A DNA stretch of 64,000 nucleotides from an uncultured Erysipelotrichales bacterium (GCA_910579135.1 CAJTTM010000001.1:186001-250000); one strand, 5' to 3'; counted from the first letter of the stretch, positions 1 through 8,849 are shown. Program-made: numbers and translations. Notes: a model not told the origin generated them from the sequence alone.

Positions 1-362
1 CAAGGATCACTAAAATTAAGATAAATACAATGGATTTCATTTTCATCAAACACTTCATTCAAAACTACAGCATCTTCTCTCAACAATCTCAAATTACTTA
101 AATATTCCTCTTCATCCAATTTCTTTAAAGATGCTGTTAAAACAGTTGGAAACTTTTCAATTCCAATAAAATTAATATTTGGATATCTTTTTGCATTTTC
201 AATAATAAAATCACCTTTCCCCATTCCTATTTCAATATAAATAGGATTCTCATTATCAAAAACAGCTTTCCATTTCCCTTTATAATCTTTTGTATTTATA
301 ACAACATAATCTTTGTGATTTTCTAAAATCTCATTAGCTTTTGGGTTGTTTCGTAATCTCAT
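1..362 (-). CDS. trmB: tRNA (guanine-N7-)-methyltransferase, partial (C-terminus outside window)
   Basis: TrmB makes m7G46 in the variable loop of tRNA using S-adenosylmethionine. Only the first ~120 codons are in the window; the gene runs off the left edge. Translation from the ATG at 362 gives a start MRLRNNPKAN, then the SAM-binding stretch IEIGMGKGDFIIE, an acidic residue pair after IGIEK, and IYLNFSDPW, the characteristic TrmB catalytic/tRNA-binding segment. A strong GAGGAGG ribosome site lies just upstream of the ATG. It sits 15 bp downstream of the rsuA-like gene on the same strand and may share its transcript. Family assignment is very secure; completeness cannot be judged. Confidence 0.93.
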   Translation of the reverse strand, partial: MRLRNNPKANEILENHKDYVVINTKDYKGKWKAVFDNENPIYIEIGMGKGDFIIENAKRYPNINFIGIEKFPTVLTASLKKLDEEEYLSNLRLLREDAVVLNEVFDENEIHCIYLNFSDP

Positions 363-377
363 AAAACCTCCTCGCTC

Positions 378-1097
378 CTATTCTAACATATTTTTAGACA
401 TTAGGCTATCCAAATCTTCTTTCTCTAGTATTTTATATTCACCTAATTTAAGATTTGGATCTAATCTTAAATTCCCCATTTGTATTCTTTTTAAAAATAC
501 AACCTTTTTGCCAACTGCCTTAAACATCTTTTTCACCTGATGATATTTTCCTTCATAAATTGTAATCTCAACATAACTCATTCCATTCTCAATTTTCAGA
601 ACTTTTAAAGACGAACTTAAACATTTATATCCAGTATCAATCACAACTCCCTCTTTAAAAATAATTTGATCTTCATCATCTACTATACCTTCTACCTCTA
701 CATAATAGATCTTAGAACAATGTTTTTTAGGAGATAATAAATCATGAGCTAATTTACCATCATTGCTTAAAATCAATAATCCTTCTGTATCAATATCTAA
801 ACGACCAATAGGAAAAATCTCATGATTATAATCACCTATTAAATCAACAACAGTAGGATAATGAATATCTTCAGTTGCACTTACGTATCCTTGAGGTTTA
901 TTTAACATATAATATACAAACTCTTGATATTCAATTCTTTCATCATTCACAACAATAATATCATTATCAGGATCAATTTGATACTTATCCTGTTTAACCA
1001 TGACATCATTTACAAACACATATCCTTTTTTTATAATACTTTTTACTTCTTTGCGTGTTCCATAACCACAGTGAGCTAATAATTTATCTAATCTCAT
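378..1097 (-). CDS. rsuA: RsuA-family 16S rRNA pseudouridine synthase
   Basis: Predicted to isomerise a uridine in 16S rRNA (U516 in the E. coli paradigm). The 239-residue protein begins with an S4 RNA-binding domain (MRLDKLLAHCGYGTRKEV, residues 1-60), followed by the catalytic domain with the GRLDIDTEGLLILSNDG motif (catalytic Asp in GRLD, about residue 100) and the YHQVKKMF element typical of the RsuA/RluB group. Length is normal. The start overlaps the end of the upstream lipoprotein gene by 4 bp, with AAAGG 6-7 bases before the ATG, suggesting translational coupling. A second, more divergent RsuA-type gene lies at 23.1-23.8 kb and an RluB type at 51.7 kb, so exact target site is inferred only. 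Confidence 0.9.
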   Translation of the reverse strand: MRLDKLLAHCGYGTRKEVKSIIKKGYVFVNDVMVKQDKYQIDPDNDIIVVNDERIEYQEFVYYMLNKPQGYVSATEDIHYPTVVDLIGDYNHEIFPIGRLDIDTEGLLILSNDGKLAHDLLSPKKHCSKIYYVEVEGIVDDEDQIIFKEGVVIDTGYKCLSSSLKVLKIENGMSYVEITIYEGKYHQVKKMFKAVGKKVVFLKRIQMGNLRLDPNLKLGEYKILEKEDLDSLMSKNMLE

Positions 1098-1558
1098 ACT
1101 TTTACCTTTATAAACATTTCCTTATCTTTTGTTTTTTGTTTATCTGTATAATAATGAAGATAAACACGAATATCTTTTTTTTCTGTTACCAACCCTGAAA
1201 GTTGTAACCCTTTATAAAAACCATTTACTTTATCTATTTTATTAGGAATCAAATGATATTCTTCAACATCATATATTCCAATAGAGGGCAACATTTCTTT
1301 TTCTCCACCATCACAAATAAAAACAATATCATACATTGGTATAACTGTTTTATCTAATACAAGAACATAGCAATATTCTTTATCTATTTTTTCATAATGT
1401 AAAGAAAGAGAAAAATCACTTGTATTTTCAATAAATTGAGTACAGTTATTAAGTTTATCAACATAATGATAATATAATTCATCTTCTTTTGATAATTTTT
1501 GAGTATGACATGCTGTTAGCAAAATAAATACAATTAATAATACTAATATTTTTTTCAT
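1094..1558 (-). CDS. Small secreted lipoprotein of unknown function
   Basis: About 154 residues. The start chosen is the ATG at 1558, giving MKKILVLLIVFILLTACHT: short basic n-region, hydrophobic core and an LTAC lipobox, so lipid attachment to Cys-17 or so and anchoring on the outer face of the membrane are expected. An upstream in-frame ATG at 1570 would only add four residues before the signal. The mature part has no motif I recognise; it is polar with alternating hydrophobic residues, suggesting a beta-rich fold. Its 3' end overlaps the rsuA-like gene by 4 bp. Function unknown. Confidence 0.75.
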   Translation of the reverse strand: MKKILVLLIVFILLTACHTQKLSKEDELYYHYVDKLNNCTQFIENTSDFSLSLHYEKIDKEYCYVLVLDKTVIPMYDIVFICDGGEKEMLPSIGIYDVEEYHLIPNKIDKVNGFYKGLQLSGLVTEKKDIRVYLHYYTDKQKTKDKEMFIKVKV

Positions 1559-1600
1559 CACATCACCCAATATGTATTATAACAAACTACGAATAGAATA

Positions 1601-1623
1601 AAAAGGCTTAATATAAGCCTTTT
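1601..1623 (-). terminator. Intrinsic terminator after the DUF1540 gene
   Basis: A 10-bp perfect stem (AAAAGGCTTA pairing with TAAGCCTTTT) with a three-base loop, followed on the minus strand by TTTTATT. It lies just downstream of the small Cys-rich gene ending at 1629 and separates it from the lipoprotein gene. Confidence 0.75.
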
Positions 1624-1628
1624 ATCAA

Positions 1629-1778
1629 TTATTTTAATTCAAATGTATCACATGAAGTTTGATCATGATCCTTTGCCTTGTGGCAACGACAATTATTAAC
1701 CTCTATACAACTTGCCTCACAATGATTATCACAATTAAATTTACAACTATCAACATTACATCTTACATCTTTAGCCAT
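1629..1778 (-). CDS. DUF1540 small cysteine-rich protein
   Basis: A 49-residue ORF with ATG at 1778 and an excellent GGAGGTG ribosome site. It contains nine cysteines arranged as CNVDSCKFNCDNHCEAS, then a C-x-C-H pair, then the end motif SCDTFE. This spacing and the terminal C-x-T-F match the DUF1540 family, small probable metal-binding proteins common in Clostridia and Erysipelotrichia, often present in several copies in spore formers. The biochemical role is not established. It has its own terminator and probably its own promoter. Confidence 0.85.
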   Translation of the reverse strand: MAKDVRCNVDSCKFNCDNHCEASCIEVNNCRCHKAKDHDQTSCDTFELK

Positions 1779-1815
1779 GATATAATTCACCTCCATTGAT
1801 TAGTATAGCTAAATT

Positions 1816-1989
1816 TCATGTGAAATATACTATCATTGCACTAAAACTATATTCAAGTACTCCATTTAAAGATGTCATCGCAACTTGATACTGAATATCT
1901 TGGATCTTAGGTTGTACACTATTAATAAATTCATTTAATGCATCTTCTAAATCTAATTCATGTGTTTTTTCTATTATTTTAATCTTCAT
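1816..1989 (-). CDS. cse60: Sporulation protein Cse60 (DUF2758) family
   Basis: A 57-residue ORF from ATG 1989 to TGA 1816. The sequence MKIKIIEKTHELDLEDALNE at the start, IQDIQYQVA in the middle and YSFSAMIVY at the end match the Cse60 family, small proteins made in the mother cell under SigE in Bacillus; the molecular role is not known. No strong Shine-Dalgarno is visible upstream of the ATG, which is the main weakness of the call, but no alternative start exists in frame. It stands alone between the epimerase-like gene and DUF1540. Confidence 0.75.
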   Translation of the reverse strand: MKIKIIEKTHELDLEDALNEFINSVQPKIQDIQYQVAMTSLNGVLEYSFSAMIVYFT

Positions 1990-2027
1990 GTTTGTATACT
2001 AACATAAAGAAAATAAATAATTTGTCA

Positions 2028-2906
2028 TTATTGGTTGATTTCAACTATAAATTGGCATTCAAACTCTTCTTGAGGTGCAAGAGTCACAACACCTTCTTTT
2101 TCTTTAAACTCTCCTTTAAAATCAACATAATCACTATGTCCAACCCATGGTTCAATTGCTAATAAACCACCTACATGTTTACTTGTCCATAAACCTAAAT
2201 GATTAAAGTTTTTCATATGGAAACAAATAGACTTATTATGATTTAAAGATTTTAAAGAAACATATTCAGATTTCATATCTTTAACAACAATAGCATCATT
2301 ATTAAACAATGCTTGACGTACAAAGAAACGTTTTTCATTATCAAATAATAGTTGAGTTTTAGTAGACATTCCTCTTCTTTCAACATCAATAATTTTTTGA
2401 TTTAAAGTTTCATTTTGTTCAAATTCAATATAATAATCATTACTTGATTCATCTTCCATAAATGGACAAGCAAAAGCAGGATGTCCTCCTATTTGAAAAT
2501 AGATATCTCTTTTATCTGTGTTTTTTACTAAACAGTGACATGCTAACTTATTATCAATAAGTGTATATGTAACTTTTAAATCAAAATAATAAGGATATTG
2601 TTTTAAAATTTCTTCATTGGGCTGAAGTTCAAATTCTACTTTTGTATCACTTAATTGTTGAACTTCATAAACATTATGTCTTGAAAATCCATGTTGAGTC
2701 ATTGTGTAAGTCTTACCCTCAATACGGCATTCATTATTTTGTAAAGCTCCCACTATAGGAAAAAGAATAGGTGCACTACTCGCCCATAATGAAGCCTCTC
2801 TTTTCCACATATAATTAATTTGATCATGTTGACCAATAATCTTAATAATTTCAGCACCTTTAGGATTTAATTCAACTTCTAAATCATTATTCTTTAATAT
2901 AACCAT
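2028..2906 (-). CDS. Aldose 1-epimerase family protein (GalM/LacX-like)
   Basis: A 292-residue cytoplasmic protein of the galactose-mutarotase beta-sandwich superfamily, predicted to interconvert anomers of an aldose or sugar phosphate. Visible landmarks are WKREASLWASSAPILFPIVG near residues 34-55, TMTQHGFSRH (about 70), GGHPAFACPF (about 140) carrying the general-acid His, and IEPWVGHSD near the C-terminus. The HGFSRH and GGHPAF motifs are those of the LacX/YeaD-like branch rather than classical GalM. It is 9 bp downstream of nagA and probably co-transcribed, hinting at amino-sugar metabolism; the substrate is inferred. Confidence 0.85.
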   Translation of the reverse strand: MVILKNNDLEVELNPKGAEIIKIIGQHDQINYMWKREASLWASSAPILFPIVGALQNNECRIEGKTYTMTQHGFSRHNVYEVQQLSDTKVEFELQPNEEILKQYPYYFDLKVTYTLIDNKLACHCLVKNTDKRDIYFQIGGHPAFACPFMEDESSNDYYIEFEQNETLNQKIIDVERRGMSTKTQLLFDNEKRFFVRQALFNNDAIVVKDMKSEYVSLKSLNHNKSICFHMKNFNHLGLWTSKHVGGLLAIEPWVGHSDYVDFKGEFKEKEGVVTLAPQEEFECQFIVEINQ

Positions 2907-2915
2907 ATTATTCTC

Positions 2916-4046
2916 CTATTTTACATTCCCTTTAATCATTGTTTTCTTTATATCAATATCTTCATCAAACATTATAATATCTGCATAATAACCTTCTTTA
3001 ATTTCACCTATTAATTCTTCATTAATACTACAAGCAACATTATAAGATGCTAAATTAACAGCTTCATTTAAAGCTAAACCTAAATGTTGATATGCATTTC
3101 TTACAGCGGTATTCATGCAAACAATACTTCCTGCTAAAGTTCCATCAATAAGTCTTGCTTCTCCATCCTTAACATAAACATCTTGATTACCTAATAAATA
3201 TTTACCATTTTCTAATCCTGCTGCTTCTAAAGAATCAGTAATAAGAATAATTTTATCCTTACCCTTAGCTCTTAATAATGCTTTAGCAGCTGCATAATTA
3301 ACATGCACACCATCTAAGATAAGTTCAGCATAAACACTATCATTGATCATAACAGCACCAACAACACCTGGGGCACGATGAGTAAGTGGTGTCATGGCGT
3401 TATAAGTATGAGTACCAGATGTAGCACCTGCATCAATTGCCCTTTGAGCTTCTTCATAAGTAGCATTTGTATGTCCAAGAGAAACAACAGTATTCTTATC
3501 TTTTAAATATTCAATAAATTCAATAGAATGTTCCAATTCTGGAGCAATAGAAATCTTTCTTACAACTTCTTGATTATCTTTTACAAAGGATAAATAATTT
3601 TCTACAGTAGGTAGAATCATACACTCTTCTGGTTGAGCACCTTTATATTTTTTATTAAAGAAAGGTCCTTCCAAATGAGTTCCTAAAATCTGTGCACCTT
3701 CTACTTTATCTTTATTAACAACAACATTTTCAATAGCCTTAGCAATATCATCTACTGGCATAGTCATTGTTGTGGGTAAAAAAGAAGTAACTCCTGTTTT
3801 TAATGTTGCTTTTGAAATTGTATTTAAATCTTCAAAGGTTGGATACATTGTATCACTTCCCCCACGCCCATGAGTATGAACATCAATAAATCCAGGACTT
3901 ACATACAATCCATTTGCATCAACAACTTCTTCATCAGTAGGTTTTCTATCACTGATTTCACTAATTTTATCATCAACGATAAATAAATTTTTTTCAACAA
4001 TCTTATCACGTAAAATAAGTTTTCCATTTACTATACATTTCTTCAT
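2916..4046 (-). CDS. nagA: N-acetylglucosamine-6-phosphate deacetylase
   Basis: NagA removes acetate from GlcNAc-6-phosphate to give glucosamine-6-phosphate, feeding recycling of wall amino sugars and glycolysis. The 376-residue protein shows the amidohydrolase signature DVHTHGRGGSDTM (about 55), the metal-ligand Glu in HLEGPFFNKKYKGAQ (about 126), GHTNATYEEA (about 190), THTYNAMTPLTHRAPG (about 212), and the catalytic Asp in ILITDSLEAAG (about 270). ATG 4046 is chosen because AGGAGG lies 8 bases upstream; a TTG two codons earlier would leave only two bases. No nagB is present in the window. Confidence 0.95.
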   Translation of the reverse strand: MKKCIVNGKLILRDKIVEKNLFIVDDKISEISDRKPTDEEVVDANGLYVSPGFIDVHTHGRGGSDTMYPTFEDLNTISKATLKTGVTSFLPTTMTMPVDDIAKAIENVVVNKDKVEGAQILGTHLEGPFFNKKYKGAQPEECMILPTVENYLSFVKDNQEVVRKISIAPELEHSIEFIEYLKDKNTVVSLGHTNATYEEAQRAIDAGATSGTHTYNAMTPLTHRAPGVVGAVMINDSVYAELILDGVHVNYAAAKALLRAKGKDKIILITDSLEAAGLENGKYLLGNQDVYVKDGEARLIDGTLAGSIVCMNTAVRNAYQHLGLALNEAVNLASYNVACSINEELIGEIKEGYYADIIMFDEDIDIKKTMIKGNVK

Positions 4047-4066
4047 TTTCAATTCCTCCTAAAAAT

Positions 4067-4075
4067 ATTATAACA
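4067..4075 (-). promoter_or_regulatory. Probable extended -10 promoter of nagA
   Basis: On the minus strand the sequence reads TGTTATAAT, a perfect extended -10, about 20 bases before the nagA start; the matching -35 is weak. It would give a very short leader for nagA and the epimerase-like gene. Confidence 0.45.
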
Positions 4076-4107
4076 CTTCTTTAATTCACTTAAAACATTC
4101 AAATAAA

Positions 4108-4135
4108 AAATAGTCCATAAAAATATGAACTATTT
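4108..4135 (-). terminator. Terminator of the rimP-rbfA operon
   Basis: Stem AAATAGT/ACTATTT with an inner CATA/TATG pairing, followed on the minus strand by a TTTTTTATTT run. It overlaps the rbfA stop codon and closes the six-gene operon before the nagA promoter. Confidence 0.75.
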
Positions 4136-4462
4136 ATTTAAATCTTTTAAAATATTTTCAATTTTATTACCATATTCTAATGAAGTATCAATAACAAATT
4201 GAAGTTCAGGACACTTACGAATCTTTATCCTTCTTGAAAGCGAAGAACGAATAAATCCTTTAGAATTATTTAAAGCTTCCAATCCTTTACTCTTATTTGT
4301 ATTCATAAAAGAAACATAAACCTTTGCTATAGATAAATCATTTGTTAATGAGACAGCTGTTACTGTACAAAATCCAACATTAGAATTTTTAACTTCATTT
4401 TGAATAATATCAGATAATTCTCGTTGAATAATATGATTCATCTTATCCTTTTTTAATGTCAA
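4130..4462 (-). CDS. rbfA: 30S ribosome-binding factor A
   Basis: RbfA assists maturation of the 16S rRNA 5' end and 30S assembly. The 110-residue protein has the family's KH-like layout: RELSDIIQNEVK near residue 15, a VSLTNDLSIAKVYVSF strand-helix stretch (about 40-55), and RKCPELQFVIDTSLEYGNKIENIL at the C-terminus (F-x-x-D-x-S-x-E-x-G). The start is TTG at 4462: AGGAG lies six bases before it, and the ATG at codon 8 would cut into the first helix. Last gene of the operon, nine bases after infB, as in other Firmicutes. Confidence 0.93.
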   Translation of the reverse strand: MTLKKDKMNHIIQRELSDIIQNEVKNSNVGFCTVTAVSLTNDLSIAKVYVSFMNTNKSKGLEALNNSKGFIRSSLSRRIKIRKCPELQFVIDTSLEYGNKIENILKDLNK

Positions 4463-4471
4463 ATTAATCTC

Positions 4472-6319
4472 CTACTTTCTTTCAACTTCCTCCATCAAGA
4501 ATCCTTCAATAATATCTCCTTCTTTAATATCATTGTAATTCTCAATAGTAATACCACATTCATAACCAGAAGCGACTTCTTTAACATCATCTTTAAATCT
4601 TCTAAGAGAAGCTAATTTACCTTCATAAATAACAATACCCTCTCTTATTAATCTTATTCCACAATCACGCTTAATACTTCCATCAGTTACATAACTTCCA
4701 GCTATATTTCCTACCTTTGAAACTCTAATAACTTGTCTGATTTCTGCTTGACCAGTAACAACTTCTTCTAATTCTGGAGCAAGCATACCCTTCATTGCAG
4801 CTTCAATCTCTTCTACCATCTTATAAATAATATTGTGTAAACGAATTTCTACACCTTCTTCTTCTGCCTTACGTCTTACATTTGCATCTGGTCTTACATT
4901 AAAACCATAAATAATAGCCTGTGAAGCACTTGCTAGAAGAACATCAGACTCACTGATTGCCCCTACTGTAGATCGTATAACATGAACCTTTGCTCCTTCT
5001 ATATCAATCTTTTCTAAAGAAGCCTTAACTGCTTCAGCTGTTCCATTAACATCAGCCTTAACAATAATATTTAAATCAACAACTTCTCCTTCTTTCATTT
5101 GAGAGAATAAATCATCTAAACTCATAGCAGAATTAGTTGCACGATCTTTTTCTTGTTTAGCTTTTAATCTTTCTTCTCCAATATGACGAGCCATTTTTTC
5201 ATTTTCGAATACCATAAACTTGTCACCTGCAGTTGGAACATCATTTAATCCAGTAATTTCAATTGGGGTAGCTGGACCAGCAGTTTTAATTTCCATACCT
5301 TTATCATTTAACATCTGTCTAACACGACCAAAAGCAGTACCAACTACAATTGGATCACCAGCAGATAAAGTTCCATTTTCAACTAGTAAAGTCGCAACTG
5401 CCCCCCTACCTTTATCAAGTCTACCTTCAATAACACTACCATATGCTAATCTCTTTGGATTCGCTTTTAAATCTGCTAATTCTGCAACAACAGTTAAAGT
5501 TTCTAACAACTCATCAACACCTGTTCCTTTTTTAGCAGAAATATCACAATAAATAACATCTCCACCCCATTCTTCAGGCATCAATCCAAGTTCACTCATT
5601 TCACCACGAATACGTTCTGGATCAGCACCAAGTTTATCAATCTTATTAACCGCAACAACAATTGGTACATTTGCAGCAATTGCATGGTCAACAGCTTCTT
5701 TTGTTTGAGGCATAACACCATCATCAGCTGCCACAACAATAATAACAATATCTGTAACTTGAGCACCTCTTGCACGCATTGCTGTAAAAGCTTCATGCCC
5801 TGGTGTATCTAAGAATGTTACTTTTTTATCGTTTACACGAACCTGGTAAGCACCAATATGTTGAGTAATACCTCCAAACTCCCCATCAACAACTCGTGAT
5901 TTTCTAATATAATCTAATAAAGTAGTCTTTCCATGATCAACATGTCCCATGATTGTAACAACTGGTGGACGACTTTCAAGATCATTTTCATCATCAACAA
6001 TTTCTAAATCTTCAAAATTAACTTCACTAACAAAAACTTTCTTCTTCACTTCATAACCATATTCCATACAAATCAATTCAACCTGTTCATCATTTAAAGA
6101 AGAATTAATAGTTACCATAGTTCCTAACATAAATAAAACTTTAACAACATTTGCAGGTGTTTGATTAACCAATTCAGCTAATTCACCAACTGTAACACCT
6201 TCCTCGTACTCAACAACACCATCATTTTCTTTTTTCTCATCTTTTTTTGATGGTACATTAGAAATAAATTTCTTTTTATTTCCCTTATTCCCTTTTTTCT
6301 TATTCATCTTTTTTGCCAT
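4472..6319 (-). CDS. infB: Translation initiation factor IF-2
   Basis: IF-2 is the GTPase that places initiator fMet-tRNA on the 30S subunit and promotes subunit joining. At 615 residues it is a short form: a basic Lys/Asn-rich leader of about 35 residues, one IF2-N domain ([13 protein letters not shown]), then the G domain with [12 protein letters not shown] (G1), DTPGHEAF (G3) and NKID (G4) between residues 125 and 240, followed by domains II, III and the fMet-tRNA-binding C2 domain. The long N-terminal region of Bacillus IF-2 is mostly missing. AGGAGG precedes ATG 6319, which lies 4 bases after the ylxQ gene. Confidence 0.97.
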   Translation of the reverse strand: MAKKMNKKKGNKGNKKKFISNVPSKKDEKKENDGVVEYEEGVTVGELAELVNQTPANVVKVLFMLGTMVTINSSLNDEQVELICMEYGYEVKKKVFVSEVNFEDLEIVDDENDLESRPPVVTIMGHVDHGKTTLLDYIRKSRVVDGEFGGITQHIGAYQVRVNDKKVTFLDTPGHEAFTAMRARGAQVTDIVIIVVAADDGVMPQTKEAVDHAIAANVPIVVAVNKIDKLGADPERIRGEMSELGLMPEEWGGDVIYCDISAKKGTGVDELLETLTVVAELADLKANPKRLAYGSVIEGRLDKGRGAVATLLVENGTLSAGDPIVVGTAFGRVRQMLNDKGMEIKTAGPATPIEITGLNDVPTAGDKFMVFENEKMARHIGEERLKAKQEKDRATNSAMSLDDLFSQMKEGEVVDLNIIVKADVNGTAEAVKASLEKIDIEGAKVHVIRSTVGAISESDVLLASASQAIIYGFNVRPDANVRRKAEEEGVEIRLHNIIYKMVEEIEAAMKGMLAPELEEVVTGQAEIRQVIRVSKVGNIAGSYVTDGSIKRDCGIRLIREGIVIYEGKLASLRRFKDDVKEVASGYECGITIENYNDIKEGDIIEGFLMEEVERK

Positions 6320-6323
6320 AATA

Positions 6324-6626
6324 TCAACCTCCTATCATAGATTTGACTTTGACCGCAAAACCCTCATCACATATACCAACACATACCCTATTATTCTTAC
6401 CAATAGCTTTTGACAAACTATCAACATCACCAATAATATAATAAGGTACATGATAATATTTACATTTATCACTAAATTTCTTTTTTGCATTATCACTAGC
6501 ATCATTAGCAATAATGACACACTTTACTTTATTAGCACGAATTCCTTTTAATAAAGAATCACCAGTCACTAATTTTCTAGCTCTTGAAACCAAGCCAAGT
6601 AAAGAATAAAGATTTTTATTGCACAT
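6324..6626 (-). CDS. ylxQ: L7Ae-family ribosomal/RNA-binding protein YlxQ
   Basis: A 100-residue member of the L7Ae/L30e family that binds kink-turn RNA; its cellular role in bacteria is unsettled. Visible features are [21 protein letters not shown] at the N-terminus (family G-x-x-x-R-A-x-K-L-x-x-G), [18 protein letters not shown] (about 35-52) and a C-terminal [17 protein letters not shown], equivalent to the L7Ae G-K/V-I-x-I-D-D strand. It lies between rnpM and infB, the conserved position in this operon, and overlaps rnpM by about 11 bp. Confidence 0.9.
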   Translation of the reverse strand: MCNKNLYSLLGLVSRARKLVTGDSLLKGIRANKVKCVIIANDASDNAKKKFSDKCKYYHVPYYIIGDVDSLSKAIGKNNRVCVGICDEGFAVKVKSMIGG

Positions 6627-6870
6627 ATTCCATCAATTCCTCAAAAACAGAATCTGGTACATCCACTTCTAAAGATCTATTTAAAACCTTTTTCTTCTTT
6701 GCTATATCAATAGCCTCTTTGCTTTTCTTTAAATATGCACCTCGACCATTTTTCTTTCCAGTAGGATCAACAAAAACTTCCCCTTCTTTATTTCTAACTA
6801 CACGAATCAATTCTTTTTTAGGTAATTGTTCGCCAGTAGCAACACATTTTCTTAAAGGAATTTTCTTCAT
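6616..6870 (-). CDS. rnpM: YlxR/RnpM (DUF448) RNA-binding protein
   Basis: Eighty-four residues, usual length for YlxR, which has been described as a modulator of RNase P. The protein begins KKIPLRKCVATGEQLPKKELIRVVR, matching the family's P-x-R-x-C-x-x-x-G...K-x-x-L-x-R-V-V, and has the DPTGKKNGRGAYL motif (residues 35-48) that forms the conserved RNA-binding surface. It lies 12 bp after nusA and overlaps ylxQ. The gene was long called ylxR; the rnpM role comes from Bacillus work and is inferred here. Confidence 0.92.
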   Translation of the reverse strand: MKKIPLRKCVATGEQLPKKELIRVVRNKEGEVFVDPTGKKNGRGAYLKKSKEAIDIAKKKKVLNRSLEVDVPDSVFEELMEYVQ

Positions 6871-6881
6871 AATCTCACCTC

Positions 6882-8306
6882 TTATTTATCATCGTAATAT
6901 TGATCGTATTCATCATAATCGATATCTTCATCATATTTAGGATCGTAATCATAATCATCATAATCATCTTCATCATCATAATAATCATCTTCATAATCGT
7001 TTTGATCATCTTGATCCAATTCTTCTTTTACTTCTTCTACCTCTTCATCTTCTTCAAAAGTTTCTTCCACTTCTTCAACTGTTTCCTCAACTTCTTCTTC
7101 AAAAATTTCTTCTACTTCTTCATTGACACTTTCATCATTGAAAACTTCTACAAATTCTTCGATTGGCTCTTCTTCAACACTTGTCATTTCCTTTTCAAAC
7201 GCTTCTTCAAATTCTTTATCATCATTAAACACTGGTTCAATTCCAGCTTCCTTAGCTTCACTTTCAGATTTAATATCAATCTTCCATCCTGTCAAACGAA
7301 CTGCTAATCTAGCATTTTGACCACGTTTACCAATCGCTAATGAAAGTTGATTATCTGGTACAATAACAAATGCAGTATGAGCTAATTCATTAACAGAAAC
7401 ACTAATAACCTTAGATGGTGCTAATGCATTAACAATAAATTTAGAAGGATCCTTATCCCATTCAACAATATCAATCATTTCACCATTTAATTCACTAACA
7501 ACATTATTAACTCTTGCACCTTTTTTTCCAACACATGATCCAACAGCATCAATATTTTCATTAGCAGTATAAACTGCAATCTTACTACGTTCACCTGCTT
7601 CACGAGAAACAGATTTAATTTCAACAATACCATTAAAGATTTCTGGAACTTCCATTTCAAATAATCTTTTTACAAGACCAGGGTCAGTACGTGAAACTGA
7701 AATATGAGTACCTTTCGTATTTCTTTCAACATCACTTACATAAACTTTAATATGTTGTCCATCAAATAATCTTTCTCCAGGAATTTGATGTTTTAATGGA
7801 AGCAACGCTCCAGTTTTACCTATATTGATAATTGCAAATTTGGGTTCAACACGATCTACCACACCTGTAATAATATCATCTTTTTTATCAGCGTATTCAT
7901 TATATAAAGCTTCTTTTTCAGCTTCTCTAATCTTTTGCTTTAAAATTTGTTTGGTTTGAACAGCAGCTAAACGCCCAAACATATCAGGAGAAACTTCACT
8001 CACAACTTCATCTCCAACCTGATAATTTGCATTTAATTCTCTAGCATCATCTAATTCAATTTGATAATCATCATTAATAAATTCATCATTATCATCTAAA
8101 TTCTCAACAACAGTCTTTACTTCAAACAAACGAATTTTACCAGTCTTCTCATTAATATCAACTCTAACTACAGATTCAGGACCAAGATAATTCTTTTTAT
8201 ATGATTTTTCCAAAGCTTCCTTTAAAGCATCCAAAACAATCTCTTTTTGAATACCCTTCTCACTTTCTAATAATTCTAAAGCTTGAATAAATTTTTTACT
8301 AGCCAT
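6882..8306 (-). CDS. nusA: Transcription termination/antitermination factor NusA
   Basis: NusA binds RNA polymerase and nascent RNA, affecting pausing, intrinsic termination and antitermination. The 474-residue protein has the N-terminal polymerase-binding domain (MASKKFIQALELLESEKGI), S1 domain (DIITGVVDRVEPKFAIINIGKTGALLP, about 130-200), and two KH domains with VGKKGARVNNVVSELNGE and IGKRGQNARLAVRLTGWKIDI (about 255-345). The last ~120 residues are an extreme Glu- then Asp/Tyr-rich low-complexity tail, absent from Bacillus NusA; see findings. Second gene of the rimP operon, about 15 bp after rimP. Confidence 0.96.
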   Translation of the reverse strand: MASKKFIQALELLESEKGIQKEIVLDALKEALEKSYKKNYLGPESVVRVDINEKTGKIRLFEVKTVVENLDDNDEFINDDYQIELDDARELNANYQVGDEVVSEVSPDMFGRLAAVQTKQILKQKIREAEKEALYNEYADKKDDIITGVVDRVEPKFAIINIGKTGALLPLKHQIPGERLFDGQHIKVYVSDVERNTKGTHISVSRTDPGLVKRLFEMEVPEIFNGIVEIKSVSREAGERSKIAVYTANENIDAVGSCVGKKGARVNNVVSELNGEMIDIVEWDKDPSKFIVNALAPSKVISVSVNELAHTAFVIVPDNQLSLAIGKRGQNARLAVRLTGWKIDIKSESEAKEAGIEPVFNDDKEFEEAFEKEMTSVEEEPIEEFVEVFNDESVNEEVEEIFEEEVEETVEEVEETFEEDEEVEEVKEELDQDDQNDYEDDYYDDEDDYDDYDYDPKYDEDIDYDEYDQYYDDK

Positions 8307-8321
8307 TTCTACTTTCCTCCC

Positions 8322-8783
8322 TTAAAACTTAACAGCTAATCTTATAAAAGAAACATTATCATAACTAATCAAACACTTCTTCTTAATATTTTTAACCATA
8401 TATTGAAGTTCAATAATCTTATCTTCAACATTCAAAATAGTTCCATAAACTTCATCAAAACCATTTTGTGGCTCTTTAACTTTAATATAAACATATTCAC
8501 CTAATGCCTCTTTTACCTTATCTAAAGTCTTTAAAGGCTTCTCTGCACCAGGAGAAGAAACTTCTAAATAATATTCATTTTCAATAATATCAACTTCATC
8601 TAATTTTGTTGAAATGGCCTCACTTACAATTACACAAGTATCCATATCTAAATGACCATTATTTTTTTCTATAAAGATTCTTAAATACCATTCATTTTTT
8701 TCTTTTACATACTCAATATCATCTAAATAAACGTCATTTTGTAATAGAATAGGCTGAATTAAATCCTTAACTTTTTCTAACAT
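8322..8783 (-). CDS. rimP: Ribosome maturation factor RimP
   Basis: RimP acts in 30S maturation. The 153-residue protein starting MLEKVKDLIQPILLQNDVYL has the family landmarks VKEKNEWYLRIFIEKNNGHLDMDTC (N-terminal domain, about 25-50), EYYLEVSSPGAEKPL (S-S-P-G, about 75) and a C-terminal Sm-like domain. The ATG at 8783 is chosen: GGAGG lies five bases upstream and the family begins here. The open frame extends 29 codons further upstream but crosses a leader hairpin and the promoter, so that extension is not coding. First gene of the operon. Confidence 0.93.
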   Translation of the reverse strand: MLEKVKDLIQPILLQNDVYLDDIEYVKEKNEWYLRIFIEKNNGHLDMDTCVIVSEAISTKLDEVDIIENEYYLEVSSPGAEKPLKTLDKVKEALGEYVYIKVKEPQNGFDEVYGTILNVEDKIIELQYMVKNIKKKCLISYDNVSFIRLAVKF

Positions 8784-8806
8784 CTTTACCTCCACTTCAA
8801 ATATAA

Positions 8807-8828
8807 ACGAGAGGGTTACCCCTCTCGT
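8807..8828 (-). promoter_or_regulatory. Hairpin in the rimP operon 5' leader
   Basis: A perfect 9-bp GC-rich stem (ACGAGAGGG with CCCTCTCGT) and four-base loop, about 15-35 bases into the predicted transcript and 24 bases before the rimP start. It is followed on the minus strand by GTTTATATTTG, not a clean U-run, so it may be a weak attenuator, a 5' stabilising stem or a protein-binding site. It is one of the strongest stems in an otherwise AT-rich region. Confidence 0.6.
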
Positions 8829-8849
8829 ATACTTCTTAACACGTTTGTA

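Noticed and set aside
5220..5552. 110-codon plus-strand frame inside infB
   Set aside because: Shadow of infB; no ribosome site, no family resemblance.
6900..7307. A 135-codon open frame on the plus strand opposite nusA
   Set aside because: It is the antisense of the acidic low-complexity tail; the product is almost all Phe/Ile, with no ribosome site.
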